Source of the DNA: Streptomyces sp. MMBL 11-1
GTDB lineage: Bacteria; Actinomycetota; Actinomycetes; Streptomycetales; Streptomycetaceae
Assembly: GCF_028622875.1 (NCBI RefSeq)
Contig: NZ_CP117709.1
Span: 2,418,001-2,482,000 of the forward strand
Reading direction: 5' to 3'
Length of the DNA stretch: 64,000 nucleotides
The position numbers were made by a program, and so were the translations under genes. The notes beneath the pieces are model-generated. The model did no database searches. It had not been told where the DNA came from and saw only the letters and a list, made by a program, of their open reading frames with translations. Below are positions 1 through 7,740 of this stretch, one piece after another (within the stretch, counting starts at the first letter, position 1; the number at the start of each line of letters is the position of its first letter).

Positions 1-1558
1 GGACGGCGGTGACGATCTCGGTGGGGTTCATCAAGTACGTGCCGTCGCCGACGAGCGCCCAGACGGGGCGGCGCGGCCGGTCCGGGCCGGGCCGGGCTCC
101 GTCGGCGAGCAGGACGCCGATCGCGGCCGGGATCTCGTAGCCCATGCAGGAGTAGCCGTACTCGACGTGGTACTGGTCGCGGGAGCGGGTGCGCCAGAGC
201 TTGTGGAGGTCGCCGGGGAGGGAGCCGGCTGCGTTGATGAGGATGTCGTCCTCGGTGACCAGGGCGTCCAGCAGGCCGAGGACCTGGGTCTGGGTGGGGC
301 GCCCGGTGGGGTCGGGGGTGGCGAAGGATGCCTCGACCCGTGCCTCCCACGCTTCCTTCGCGCCGGTGTACTCCGTCTCGTACGCCGGGTCGACCCGGTA
401 GCCGCGTCCGGCGAGCGCCGCCGTGAGCGCCTCAAGCCCCGCGCGGGCGTCCGCGACCAGCGGAAGGGCGGCCAGTTTGTGGGCGTCGAAGCCGCTGATG
501 TTGAGGTGGAGGAAGCGGACGGCGGGATCGGCGAAGAGCGTGCCGGAGGCGGTGGTGAAGTCGGAGAAGCGGGTGCCGATACCGATCACCAGGTCGGCGG
601 TGCGGGCCAGTTCGTCGGCGGTGGCGGTGCCGGTGTGGCCGATGCCGCCGACGTCGGCCGGGTGGTCGTGGCGGAGCGCGCCCTTGCCCGCCTGGGTGGA
701 GGCGACCGGGATGCGGGTCGCGGCGGTGAACGCGGCGAGCGTCTCCTCGGCGGCGCTGTGCCGGACCCCGCCACCGGCGACGATCAGGGGGCGGCGGGCG
801 GAACGCACCGCGCGTACCGCGGCTTCCAGTTCGTGGGCGTCGGGGCCGGGCCGGCGGACGTGCCAGTCGCGCTCGGCGAAGAACTCCTGCGGCCAGTCGT
901 ACGCCTCCGCCTGCACGTCCTGCGGCAACGCGAGCGTGACGGCCCCGGTCTCGGCGGGGTCGGCGAGGACCCGCATCGCCTGGAGGGCCGCCGGAATCAG
1001 CGCCTCCGGCCGGGTGATCCGGTCGAAGTAGCGCGAGACCGGGCGCAGGCAGTCGTTGACCGAGACATCACCCGCGTACGGCACTTCGAGCTGTTGCAGT
1101 ACGGGGTCGGCGGGCCGGGTCGCGAAGGTGTCGCCGGGCAGGAGGAGGACGGGCAGGCGGTTGATCGTCGCGAGGGCCGCCCCGGTGACGAGGTTGGTGG
1201 CCCCCGGGCCGATGGACGTGGTCACCGCGTGCGCGGAGAGCCGCCCCGACTGGCGGGCGTACCCGACGGCCGCGTGCACCATGGCCTGTTCGTTGCGGCC
1301 CTGGAGGTAGGGCATGCGGTGCGCGGACCCGTTCCCGCCGCTGCCGCCGCCCGCCTCGACGAGTGCCTGGCCGATGCCGGCGACGTTGCCGTGTCCGAAG
1401 ATGCCCCAGGTGGCGCTGATGAGCCGCTGACGGCGGCCGTCGCGCTCGGTGTACTGCCGGGCCAGGAAGGCGACCAGGGCCTGAGCGGTGGTCAGCCGGC
1501 GGGTCGGACCGTGGGGGGCCGCGGGACTGGTGGGGCCGGCGGGACTCGTCGGGCTCAA
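1..1558 (-). CDS. iolD: 3D-(3,5/4)-trihydroxycyclohexane-1,2-dione hydrolase, 3' end outside window
   Basis: IolD is the ThDP-dependent ring-opening hydrolase of myo-inositol catabolism; it opens the cyclic dione to 5-deoxy-glucuronate. About 519 codons are visible; family members run near 620-650 residues, so roughly the last 100 are missing. The N-terminal part shows TTAQALVAFLARQYTERDG and GIFGHGNVAGIGQAL. The visible end holds the ThDP-binding GDGTYLMNPTEIV segment. The chosen start is TTG, because it overlaps the iolB stop as TTGA, preserving the coupling seen between every pair of genes in this operon. Context with iolB and iolC makes IolD much more likely than another acetolactate-synthase-like enzyme. 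Confidence 0.93.
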   Translation of the reverse strand, partial: MSPTSPAGPTSPAAPHGPTRRLTTAQALVAFLARQYTERDGRRQRLISATWGIFGHGNVAGIGQALVEAGGGSGGNGSAHRMPYLQGRNEQAMVHAAVGYARQSGRLSAHAVTTSIGPGATNLVTGAALATINRLPVLLLPGDTFATRPADPVLQQLEVPYAGDVSVNDCLRPVSRYFDRITRPEALIPAALQAMRVLADPAETGAVTLALPQDVQAEAYDWPQEFFAERDWHVRRPGPDAHELEAAVRAVRSARRPLIVAGGGVRHSAAEETLAAFTAATRIPVASTQAGKGALRHDHPADVGGIGHTGTATADELARTADLVIGIGTRFSDFTTASGTLFADPAVRFLHLNISGFDAHKLAALPLVADARAGLEALTAALAGRGYRVDPAYETEYTGAKEAWEARVEASFATPDPTGRPTQTQVLGLLDALVTEDDILINAAGSLPGDLHKLWRTRSRDQYHVEYGYSCMGYEIPAAIGVLLADGARPGPDRPRRPVWALVGDGTYLMNPTEIVTAV

Positions 1559-2466
1559 GGCGTTACCTCCGGGCCGGGCGCCGGATGCGCCGTGTACAGC
1601 GGGAGTCTGGCGTCGATCGGCTCCTCCCGCCAGGTGTCGCGGATCCATCGGTGGTCGGGATGGTCGCGGATCAGCCAGGCGCGCTCCTCCCCCGGCCCGG
1701 CCATCACGTTCAGGTAGTACAGCGTCCGGCCGGGCGGGGCGATGGACGGACCGTGCCAGCCGTCGGGGATGAGCACGGTGTCGCCGCCGCGCACTTCGGC
1801 GAGGACGTCCGTACCGCCGTCGCGCGAGGGGGAGACCCGGTGGTAGCCGATCCCGCCGTCCGCCACCTCGAAGTAGTAGATCTCCTCCAGTTCGCACTCC
1901 TCGCCCGGCACGTGCTCGTCGTGCTTGTGGGGCGGGTACGAGGACCAGTTGCCGCCGGGGGTGAGCACCTCGACGGCGATCAGCCGGTCGCAGTCGAAGG
2001 TGTCGGCGGCGGCGAAATTGTTCACCTGGCGCGAGCAGGTCCCGGAGCCGCGCAGCTCGACGGGTACCTCCGGCGCGGGGCCGTAGCGAGCGGGGAGTCG
2101 TCGCTCGCACTTCGCTCCTGCCAGGGCGAAGCGGCCACCTGCGCCGGAGGCGATCTGTGCGTGGGAGTCGCGCGGAACGTAGGCGAAGTCGGAGACCCCG
2201 CTGAACACGCTCTCCCGGCCCAGCAGTTCAAAGGTCTCGCCTGCCGTACGCACCGTACAGGCACCGGCCAACGGCAGGACGATCCATTCACTGCCGCCGG
2301 TGTCGAGCGTGTGAACACCGCCCGGTGCCAGCTCCAGCACCCGCAGTGCCGAACGGTCCCAGCCGGCCCGCTCGGGATCGATGTCAACGGCGTACGCCCC
2401 GCGCGCGGCGCTGCCGGCCGGCAGGTGGTTCGGGTGGTCCCGCTCCGGCGGGTGATGCGTCGTCAT
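1555..2466 (-). CDS. iolB: 5-deoxy-glucuronate isomerase
   Basis: Cupin-fold isomerase converting 5-deoxy-glucuronate to 2-deoxy-5-keto-gluconate in inositol catabolism. At 303 residues it fits the family. Both IolB halves are present: the N-terminal half with GGSEWIVLPLAG, and the C-terminal half with the probable metal site HKHDEH followed by ECELEEIYYFE and GWHGPSIAPPG. The ATG overlaps the stop of the upstream aldolase gene as ATGA, and its own stop overlaps the iolD TTG start. This indicates strict co-translation. No anomalies seen. Confidence 0.95.
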   Translation of the reverse strand: MTTHHPPERDHPNHLPAGSAARGAYAVDIDPERAGWDRSALRVLELAPGGVHTLDTGGSEWIVLPLAGACTVRTAGETFELLGRESVFSGVSDFAYVPRDSHAQIASGAGGRFALAGAKCERRLPARYGPAPEVPVELRGSGTCSRQVNNFAAADTFDCDRLIAVEVLTPGGNWSSYPPHKHDEHVPGEECELEEIYYFEVADGGIGYHRVSPSRDGGTDVLAEVRGGDTVLIPDGWHGPSIAPPGRTLYYLNVMAGPGEERAWLIRDHPDHRWIRDTWREEPIDARLPLYTAHPAPGPEVTP

Positions 2467-3374
2467 GGCCCTTCCCTACCCGTCCCGAGCAGCGATACGG
2501 CGGTGTCGACGGCACACGTCACGTCCCCGTCGACCGGGTAGAGCAACGAGCGCCCCACGACCAGCCCCCGCACGGTGGGCAGCCGCAGCGCGTCCCGCCA
2601 TTTCCCGTACGCGGCGTCCTGGTCGTCGCCGACCTCGCCGCCGAGCAGGACGGCGGGCAGGGTGGAGGCCTCCATCGCCCGGGCCATGGCGTCGGGGTCG
2701 TCGGTGACGGGGACCTTCAGCCAGGTGTACGCGGACGTACCGGCGAGGCCCGACGCGATGGCGATGGAGGTCGCCACGGCGGCGGCGCCAAGATCGTTGC
2801 GGAGGCGGCCGTCGACGCGTCGGCAGAGGAACGGTTCGACGAAGACGGGCAGCCGGTGTGCCGCCATCGCGTCGACGGTCCGGGCGGCGGTGTGCAGGGT
2901 CTCCAGCGAACCGGGGTCGTCGTGGTCGATGCGCAGCAGCAGCTTCCCCGCGTCGAACCCGTGGCGGACCAGGTCGTCCGGGCGGTAGCCGGTGAACCGG
3001 TCGTCGAGCTCGAACGCGGCGCCGGCCAGCCCGCCGCGGTTCATCGAGCCCATCACGACCTTGTCCTCCAGCGCGCCCAGCAGGAGGAGGTCGTCCAGGA
3101 CGTCGGCGGAGGCGAGCACTCCGTCGACCCCGGGGCGGGAGAGGGCGAGGCAGAGCCGTTCCAGCAGCTCGAAACGGTTGGCCATGGCGAGGGTCCGGTC
3201 CCCCACGGCGAGCGCGCCGCGCGCGGGGTGGTCCGCCGCGATGACCATCAACCGGTCTCCGGGGTGCCGGATCAGCCGTCGCCGCTTCCGTCGCGCGGCG
3301 GCCTCGGCGACGGCTTCGGGTCGCTCGGCGCGCAGCCGCACGAGTTCGGAGAGGGAGGGCGCGAGAGGCGTCAT
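2463..3374 (-). CDS. TIM-barrel aldolase of the inositol operon (DeoC/LacD-like, IolJ-equivalent candidate)
   Basis: 303-residue protein that reads as the (beta/alpha)8 aldolase family found inside actinobacterial iol operons. Recognisable segments are RLMVIAADHPARGAL near residue 43, VVMGSMNRGGLAG, KLLLRIDHDDPGS, PVFVEPFLCRR and SAYTWLKVPVT; the last contains the lysine expected for a Schiff-base aldolase. Lying between kinase (iolC) and isomerase (iolB), it probably cleaves the phosphorylated deoxy-keto-gluconate, the IolJ step, but substrate is inference. The ATG overlaps the iolC stop as ATGA. The frame stays open further upstream, but there it runs antisense-like through the iolC tail and has no family similarity. 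Confidence 0.8.
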   Translation of the reverse strand: MTPLAPSLSELVRLRAERPEAVAEAAARRKRRRLIRHPGDRLMVIAADHPARGALAVGDRTLAMANRFELLERLCLALSRPGVDGVLASADVLDDLLLLGALEDKVVMGSMNRGGLAGAAFELDDRFTGYRPDDLVRHGFDAGKLLLRIDHDDPGSLETLHTAARTVDAMAAHRLPVFVEPFLCRRVDGRLRNDLGAAAVATSIAIASGLAGTSAYTWLKVPVTDDPDAMARAMEASTLPAVLLGGEVGDDQDAAYGKWRDALRLPTVRGLVVGRSLLYPVDGDVTCAVDTAVSLLGTGREGP

Positions 3375-4603
3375 GAACCCGCTCCGGCCGCAGGGTTCGC
3401 CGGACCGCCGGGGCCGACGCGAGCGGCTGGATCGGCCGGAGCGGCGGGAGCGGCAGGAACGGCTCCTCGGTCGGCGGGAACGGCCGGAGCGGCTGGAGCG
3501 GCTCGGTCGGCGGGAGCGGCTCCGTCGCCCGGAGCGTGCGGACCGGCGGCAGCGGGAGGGGCGGCAGCGGCCGGAGCGGCCCGGTCGGCCGCCCCAGGGG
3601 TGTCGGCCGTGACGGCTCCGGCGGCCAGGGCCCCATCGACCTCGTCCGGGAACGGCATCGCCGACGAGCAGGCGAGCCGGGAGGCGACGATGGCGCCGGC
3701 CGCGTTCGCGTACCGCACGATGCGGTCCAGCGGCCACCCGGCGAGCAGTCCGTGGCAGAGCGCGCCCCCGAACGCGTCGCCCGCCCCGAGGCCGTTGACC
3801 ACCTCCACCGGCAGGGGCGGGCAGTCGGCGGTGGTGCCGTCACGGTGGACGGCGAGCACGCCCTTCGGGCCCTGTTTGACGACCGCGAGCTCCACCCCGG
3901 CCGCGAGCAGGGCCCGGGCGGCGGCGTACGGTTCGCGTTCGCCGGTCGCGATCGCGCACTCGTCGATGTTGCCCACGGCGACCGTGACCTGGGCCAGCGC
4001 CTCGCGGTACCGCGCCGGAGCCTCGGTGCTGTCGTCGCCGCCGTCCCAGAACATGGGCCGCCAGTCGAGGTCGAAGACGGTCGCCGTACGCGGCGCGCCG
4101 GCGGGGCGGGAGCCGGCCTGGCGGGCGTCGCGCGCCGCGAGGGCGGCCAGGGTCGCGGAGCGGCTCGGCTCGGCGCTGAGTCCGGTGCCCGTCATCCAGA
4201 AGATCCGGGCGTCGCGCACCGCGTCCAGGTCGAGGTCCGGCGCGTGGATCTCCAGGTCGGGGGCCTTGGGCCGCCGGTAGAAGTAGAGCGGGAAGTCGTC
4301 CGGCGGGAAGATCTCGCAGAAGGTGACCGGGGTCGGATACTCCTCCACGGCCGTCGCCCAACGGGCGTCCACGCCGAACCGTTCCAGTTCCTGGTGGAGA
4401 TACGCGCCGAAGGCGTCCTGTCCGGTCCGGGTGATCACGGCCGTCCGCCGCCCCAGCCGGGCCGCCGCCACCGCCACGTTCGTCGGGGAGCCGCCGAGGA
4501 ACTTGCCGAACGTCTCGACCCGGGCGAGCGGTACCCCGACCTCCAGCGGGTAGAGGTCCACCCCGATCCGCCCCATGGTGATCACGTCGTACGGCTCAGG
4601 CAT
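3371..4603 (-). CDS. iolC: 5-dehydro-2-deoxygluconokinase with Ala/Pro-rich tail
   Basis: PfkB-family kinase that phosphorylates 5-keto-2-deoxygluconate. It starts MPEPYDVITMGRIGVDLYP and carries the substrate motif GGSPTNVAVAAARLG and the C-terminal anion-hole/catalytic motif NGLGAGDAFGGAL. I chose the ATG at 4603 over the one at 4609 because GAAGGG then sits at 6-nt spacing. After the kinase fold ends (around residue 325) there is a roughly 80-residue Ala/Pro/Asp/Gly-rich low-complexity tail, encoded by imperfect GC-rich repeats, which normal IolC does not need. First gene of the coupled operon iolC-aldolase-iolB-iolD. Confidence 0.93.
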   Translation of the reverse strand: MPEPYDVITMGRIGVDLYPLEVGVPLARVETFGKFLGGSPTNVAVAAARLGRRTAVITRTGQDAFGAYLHQELERFGVDARWATAVEEYPTPVTFCEIFPPDDFPLYFYRRPKAPDLEIHAPDLDLDAVRDARIFWMTGTGLSAEPSRSATLAALAARDARQAGSRPAGAPRTATVFDLDWRPMFWDGGDDSTEAPARYREALAQVTVAVGNIDECAIATGEREPYAAARALLAAGVELAVVKQGPKGVLAVHRDGTTADCPPLPVEVVNGLGAGDAFGGALCHGLLAGWPLDRIVRYANAAGAIVASRLACSSAMPFPDEVDGALAAGAVTADTPGAADRAAPAAAAPPAAAGPHAPGDGAAPADRAAPAAPAVPADRGAVPAAPAAPADPAARVGPGGPANPAAGAGS

Positions 4604-4641
4604 GCCCATCCCTTCGACCCACCGGTGGCCGGCTGGTCCCA

Positions 4642-4705
4642 GGTCTAGTCCCCTCCCGGGAGCCCTGTCAACATTTTGTCCGGACATTCGGACGAACCCT
4701 TGACA
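4642..4705. promoter_or_regulatory. Divergent iolC / IolE-like promoter region with palindromic operator
   Basis: The perfect palindrome TGTCCGGACA (4677-4686) lies midway between two outward-facing -35 boxes. To the left, TTGACA (4671-4666 on minus) is followed after 18 nt by TAGACC (4647-4642) for iolC. To the right, TTGACA (4700-4705) is followed after 18 nt by GAGGCT (4724-4729), which ends 7 nt before the ATG of the IolE-like gene. A second CGGAC half-site is adjacent. The palindrome resembles GntR-type operators; the regulator is not in this window. Confidence 0.55.
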
Positions 4706-4736
4706 CTCTTCCGCACGGGCCCCGAGGCTGGGCGTT

Positions 4737-5663
4737 ATGACCCCCTCCGTCCGCTCCTCGGACCGCATCCGTATCGGCTCGGCCCCCGACTCCTGGGGTG
4801 TGTGGTTCCCCGACGACCCGCGGCAGGTGCCGTGGCAGCGCTTCCTCGACGAGGTGGCCGAGGCCGGGTACGCGTGGATCGAACTCGGCCCGTACGGCTA
4901 TCTGCCCACCGACCCGTCCCGGCTGGCGGACGAGACCCGGGGCCGGGGGCTCACGGTCTCCGCCGGGACCGTGTTCACCGGATTGCACCACGGTCCGGAG
5001 GTCTGGGACCGGACGTGGGCGCATGTCGCGGACATCGCCGGGCTGACCCGGGCCATGGGCGCCGAACACCTGGTCGTCATCCCCTCCTTCTGGCGCGACG
5101 ACAAGACGGGCGAGGTGCTGGAGGACCGGGTGCTCACCCCCGCGCAGTGGCGTGATCTGACCGCACAGACGGAGCGGCTGGGCCGGGAGGTCCGGGAGCG
5201 GTTCGGGCTGCGGATCGTCGTCCACCCGCACGCGGACACCCACATCGACACCGAGGAGAACGTCAACCGCTTCCTCGACGCCACCGATCCGGATCTCGTC
5301 TCGCTCTGCCTGGACACCGGGCACTACGCCTACTGCGGCGGCGACAGCGTCAAGCTCATCGAGACGTACGGGGAACGCATCGGCTACCTCCATCTCAAGC
5401 AGGTCGATCCGGAGGTCCTGGCGACGGTGGTGGCGGACGAGGTGCCGTTCGGCCCGGCGGTGGCCAGGGGCGTGATGTGCGAGCCGCCCGGCGGGGTCCC
5501 CGCCCTGGAGCCGGTCCTGGACGCGGCACGGGCCCTGGACGTCGACCTGTTCGCGATCGTGGAGCAGGACATGTATCCGTGTCCGCCGGACAAGCCGTTG
5601 CCCATCGCCCGCCGCACCCGGGAGTTCCTCCGCTCCTGCGGAAGGCCCGGCGCCACGGACTGA
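4737..5663 (+). CDS. IolE-like sugar isomerase/dehydratase (AP-endonuclease-2 TIM barrel)
   Basis: 308-residue xylose-isomerase-like TIM barrel. It opens RIRIGSAPDSWGVWFPDD and contains AGYAWIELGPYGYLP, the barrel segments VHPHADTHIDTEENV and LDTGHYAYCGGD, and GYLHLKQVDPEV, which supply His/Asp/Glu metal ligands typical of the fold. Its divergence from iolC across a shared operator-like palindrome suggests an inositol role, either inosose dehydratase (IolE) or isomerase (IolI/IolH); sequence reading alone does not separate these. There is no Shine-Dalgarno sequence, and the -10 box sits 7 nt upstream of the ATG, so the mRNA is probably leaderless. Confidence 0.8.
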   Translation: MTPSVRSSDRIRIGSAPDSWGVWFPDDPRQVPWQRFLDEVAEAGYAWIELGPYGYLPTDPSRLADETRGRGLTVSAGTVFTGLHHGPEVWDRTWAHVADIAGLTRAMGAEHLVVIPSFWRDDKTGEVLEDRVLTPAQWRDLTAQTERLGREVRERFGLRIVVHPHADTHIDTEENVNRFLDATDPDLVSLCLDTGHYAYCGGDSVKLIETYGERIGYLHLKQVDPEVLATVVADEVPFGPAVARGVMCEPPGGVPALEPVLDAARALDVDLFAIVEQDMYPCPPDKPLPIARRTREFLRSCGRPGATD

Positions 5664-5711
5664 GAGCGCCGTGTCCCTCCGTGGCCCCGGGCCCCTCCCG
5701 GCCGCGCGGGG

Positions 5712-6236
5712 TCAGACTCCCGTGCGCCCGTCGACGCGTTCGCGGACCAGGTCGGCATGGCCGCAGTGCCGGGCGTACTCGCCGATCATGTGGGTGTAGA
5801 TCCACCGGAGCGTGACCTGCGCGCCCATGAACGGGCTGGTGTCGTCGAGCGCCCGGACCGCGCAGTTCTGCCGGGCCCTTGCCACCTCGCCCTCCCATCG
5901 CGCGAGCGCCTGCCCGTAGGTGGAGTCCTCGGCGAGATCCCAGCCGCCGTCACGGCCCTCGGCTCCGTCCCCGCCGCCGGCCGGAGGGGCGAAGAGCGGC
6001 GGGGCGTCCTCCTGCGCGAGCACGCGGCGGAACCAGTTCCGCTCGACCTCCGCCAGGTGCTGGAGCAGTCCGAGCAGGGTGATCGGCGAGGGTGTCGCGG
6101 ACGCCTCGCGCAGGTCCTCATCGGACAGGTCCGCGCACTTCTGGGCGAGGGTGGCGCGGTAGAAGTCGAGCCAGCTCTCCAGAGAGGTGCGTTCGTCGGC
6201 GACCAGCGGGGGCATCGGGCGTTCGGAAGTGCTCAT
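5712..6236 (-). CDS. DinB/DUF664 family protein (putative thiol-dependent metalloenzyme)
   Basis: 174-residue four-helix DinB-like protein. The three expected metal-ligand histidines are visible: one in LLQHLAEVERNWFRR and two in YTHMIGEYARHCGHADLVRE, the usual C-terminal signature of actinobacterial DUF664 proteins. Related proteins include mycothiol- or bacillithiol-dependent transferases and isomerases; the substrate here is unknown. An ATG at 6245 is an alternative start; 6236 was preferred because GGAG precedes it, though at only 3-nt spacing. It is convergent with the IolE-like gene and monocistronic. Confidence 0.8.
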   Translation of the reverse strand: MSTSERPMPPLVADERTSLESWLDFYRATLAQKCADLSDEDLREASATPSPITLLGLLQHLAEVERNWFRRVLAQEDAPPLFAPPAGGGDGAEGRDGGWDLAEDSTYGQALARWEGEVARARQNCAVRALDDTSPFMGAQVTLRWIYTHMIGEYARHCGHADLVRERVDGRTGV

Positions 6237-6315
6237 GGTCTCCATCGTGGCAGCCGGGTCGGACAACGCCCGTGCCCCGCATCACCGGACCCGGTTCATC
6301 CCTTCTGCCACAGCG

Positions 6316-6346
6316 GTAACCGTTTCGGCACACATATCTCGGTTAC
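6316..6346. promoter_or_regulatory. Inverted repeat GTAACCG...CGGTTAC
   Basis: Seven-base arms GTAACCG and CGGTTAC are separated by 17 bases in the 248-bp region between the divergent DinB and small HTH genes. The left arm is itself within the palindrome CGGTAACCG. This could be a dimer operator for the adjacent HTH protein; no binding evidence is available. Confidence 0.35.
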
Positions 6347-6409
6347 GTGGGATTTCTGTCACAGTCGGTCGACAGCCCCAGGTCGCCTGCCGTCCGGGGT
6401 CGTTCAACC

Positions 6410-6442
6410 GAGCACAGGCTGAGTGATCGTCCGCCTGTGCTC
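6410..6442 (+). promoter_or_regulatory. 10-bp hairpin in the leader of the small HTH gene
   Basis: Perfect arms GAGCACAGGC and GCCTGTGCTC flank a 13-base loop. The hairpin ends 41 bases before the ATG at 6484 and is followed by a second GC-rich palindrome, GCTCCGGAGC. It would form in the 5' untranslated RNA, or serve as an operator. Confidence 0.4.
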
Positions 6443-6483
6443 CGGAGCGCAGCGGAGCAGCGAAGCGCTGAGAGGTGTCACTG

Positions 6484-6675
6484 ATGACTGACGGAACGCT
6501 CTGGTCCTACAAGGACATCGCCGCGCACATCCAGGTCCAGCCGGACACCGTCCGCTCCTATCGCAAGCACGGGCTCCTGCCCCCGCCCGACCGGGTGGAG
6601 AACGGGAAGCCGTACTGGTACGGAGACACCGTCCGCGCCTGGGTCGCCTCCCGCCCCCGCAACCGGGGCCGCTGA
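6484..6675 (+). CDS. Small MerR/AlpA-like helix-turn-helix protein
   Basis: 63-residue protein beginning MTDGTLWSYKDIAAHI and containing VQPDTVRSYRKHGLLPPPD, a winged-helix DNA-binding segment of the MerR/excisionase type, then NGKPYWYGDTVRAWVASRP, the usual wing and C-terminal helix. The ATG at 6484 has GAGAGG eight bases upstream; another in-frame ATG nine bases earlier lacks that spacing. There is no effector domain, so it is a bare DNA-binding module like AlpA. No integrase or phage genes are adjacent, so a chromosomal regulator is more likely than an excisionase. Confidence 0.75.
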   Translation: MTDGTLWSYKDIAAHIQVQPDTVRSYRKHGLLPPPDRVENGKPYWYGDTVRAWVASRPRNRGR

Positions 6676-6718
6676 CCCCTCCGCGCACCACCAGCCCCGC
6701 CCGCACGGCCCGGGCCCG

Positions 6719-7471
6719 TCATTTCCGGGCGGGCGCCCGGAAGAGGGCCGTCCAGAGGAACGACTCCCCGAAGAGCGGGGCTTGGGGCCCCTCGTCGTTC
6801 ATACGGCGCAGCTCGATCTCCGTCAGGCCGGAGAAGATCTGCCGCAGCGCCTCGGGCGAGTAGGCGAGTCCGCCCTGCAGACCGCCCGTCCGGTAGAGCT
6901 CGGCGTCCGGCAGCTCCGAACCCATCCCGCCCTCCCCGGCGGCGAAGCAGGTGAGCGCGAAGTGGCCGCCTGGTGCGAGGCAGCGCTCCAGCAGGGCGAG
7001 ATAGCTGATACGCCGGTGGGGCGGCAGGTGGTGGAAGCAGCCGGAGTCGTAGATCAGGTCGTAGGGGCCGGCCAGGGCGGCCCCCGGCGCCGTCAGGGCG
7101 AACGCGTCACCGTGGTGGAACCGGATGTCGCGGACCCCCGCCCCCTCGGCCCGCTCCCGGGCCCAGGCGAGCGCACCCGGGGAGAGGTCGACCGCGTCGA
7201 CGTCGAAGCCGAGCGAGGCCAGGTGCAGGGCGTTACGGCCGGGTCCGCAGCCGAGTTCGAGCGCTTTGCCCGGGGCGATCAGCCCGTGTCGGAGATACGC
7301 GTCGAGGTTCTCGTCGGGCTTGTCCACGAAGAACGGCACCGGCTTCGAACGGTCCGCGTAGAAGTCGTCCCACCAGGACGCCCCGCCCGCCGTCCACCGG
7401 TCCGCTCCTGGGGCGAACAGCCCGTCCATCAGCGCCAGCACATCGTCCGTCGTGGTCACGTTCCGGTCCAT
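6719..7471 (-). CDS. Class I SAM-dependent methyltransferase
   Basis: 250-residue methyltransferase with motif I LELGCGPGRNALHLAS around residue 70, the acidic residue after beta-2 in VDAVDLSPGALAWA, motif GPYDLIYDSGCFHHLPP and a C-terminal GHFALTCFAAGEGGMGSELP. The SGCFHHLPPHRR signature resembles the small-molecule/thiopurine-type methyltransferases common in actinobacteria; the substrate is unknown. Start ATG at 7471 follows AAAGGGGG. It lies downstream of the MMPL gene with a 269-bp gap, so it is probably a separate transcript. Confidence 0.85.
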   Translation of the reverse strand: MDRNVTTTDDVLALMDGLFAPGADRWTAGGASWWDDFYADRSKPVPFFVDKPDENLDAYLRHGLIAPGKALELGCGPGRNALHLASLGFDVDAVDLSPGALAWARERAEGAGVRDIRFHHGDAFALTAPGAALAGPYDLIYDSGCFHHLPPHRRISYLALLERCLAPGGHFALTCFAAGEGGMGSELPDAELYRTGGLQGGLAYSPEALRQIFSGLTEIELRRMNDEGPQAPLFGESFLWTALFRAPARK

Positions 7472-7740
7472 CCGGGCCCCCTTTTCCGATGGGGTAATTT
7501 TAGGCAATACGAGCACGAAATCCCAGGTCAGCGACCTTTCGCCGATGCCGCCGGTCAGCTTGTGACGCCTTCCGGGGCGGGCCGGGGGGCCATGCCCCGA
7601 CTTCCACCCGTTCGGTGTCCGGCAGGCCCGCCAGGGCCCGCTCCGGGGGTGTTTCCGGCCTCCCCGAGGGCTGTTTCCGAACGGCTTTCCCGCCCTGACG
7701 AGCTCGTGCGTGGTTGGCGGTAGCGCCCCGGGGACGCCTG

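Noticed and set aside
167..1717. Long plus-strand open frame opposite iolD
   Set aside because: It is a GC-rich antisense shadow with Gly/Arg/Val-biased composition and no motifs; the minus strand encodes a complete ThDP-enzyme sequence.
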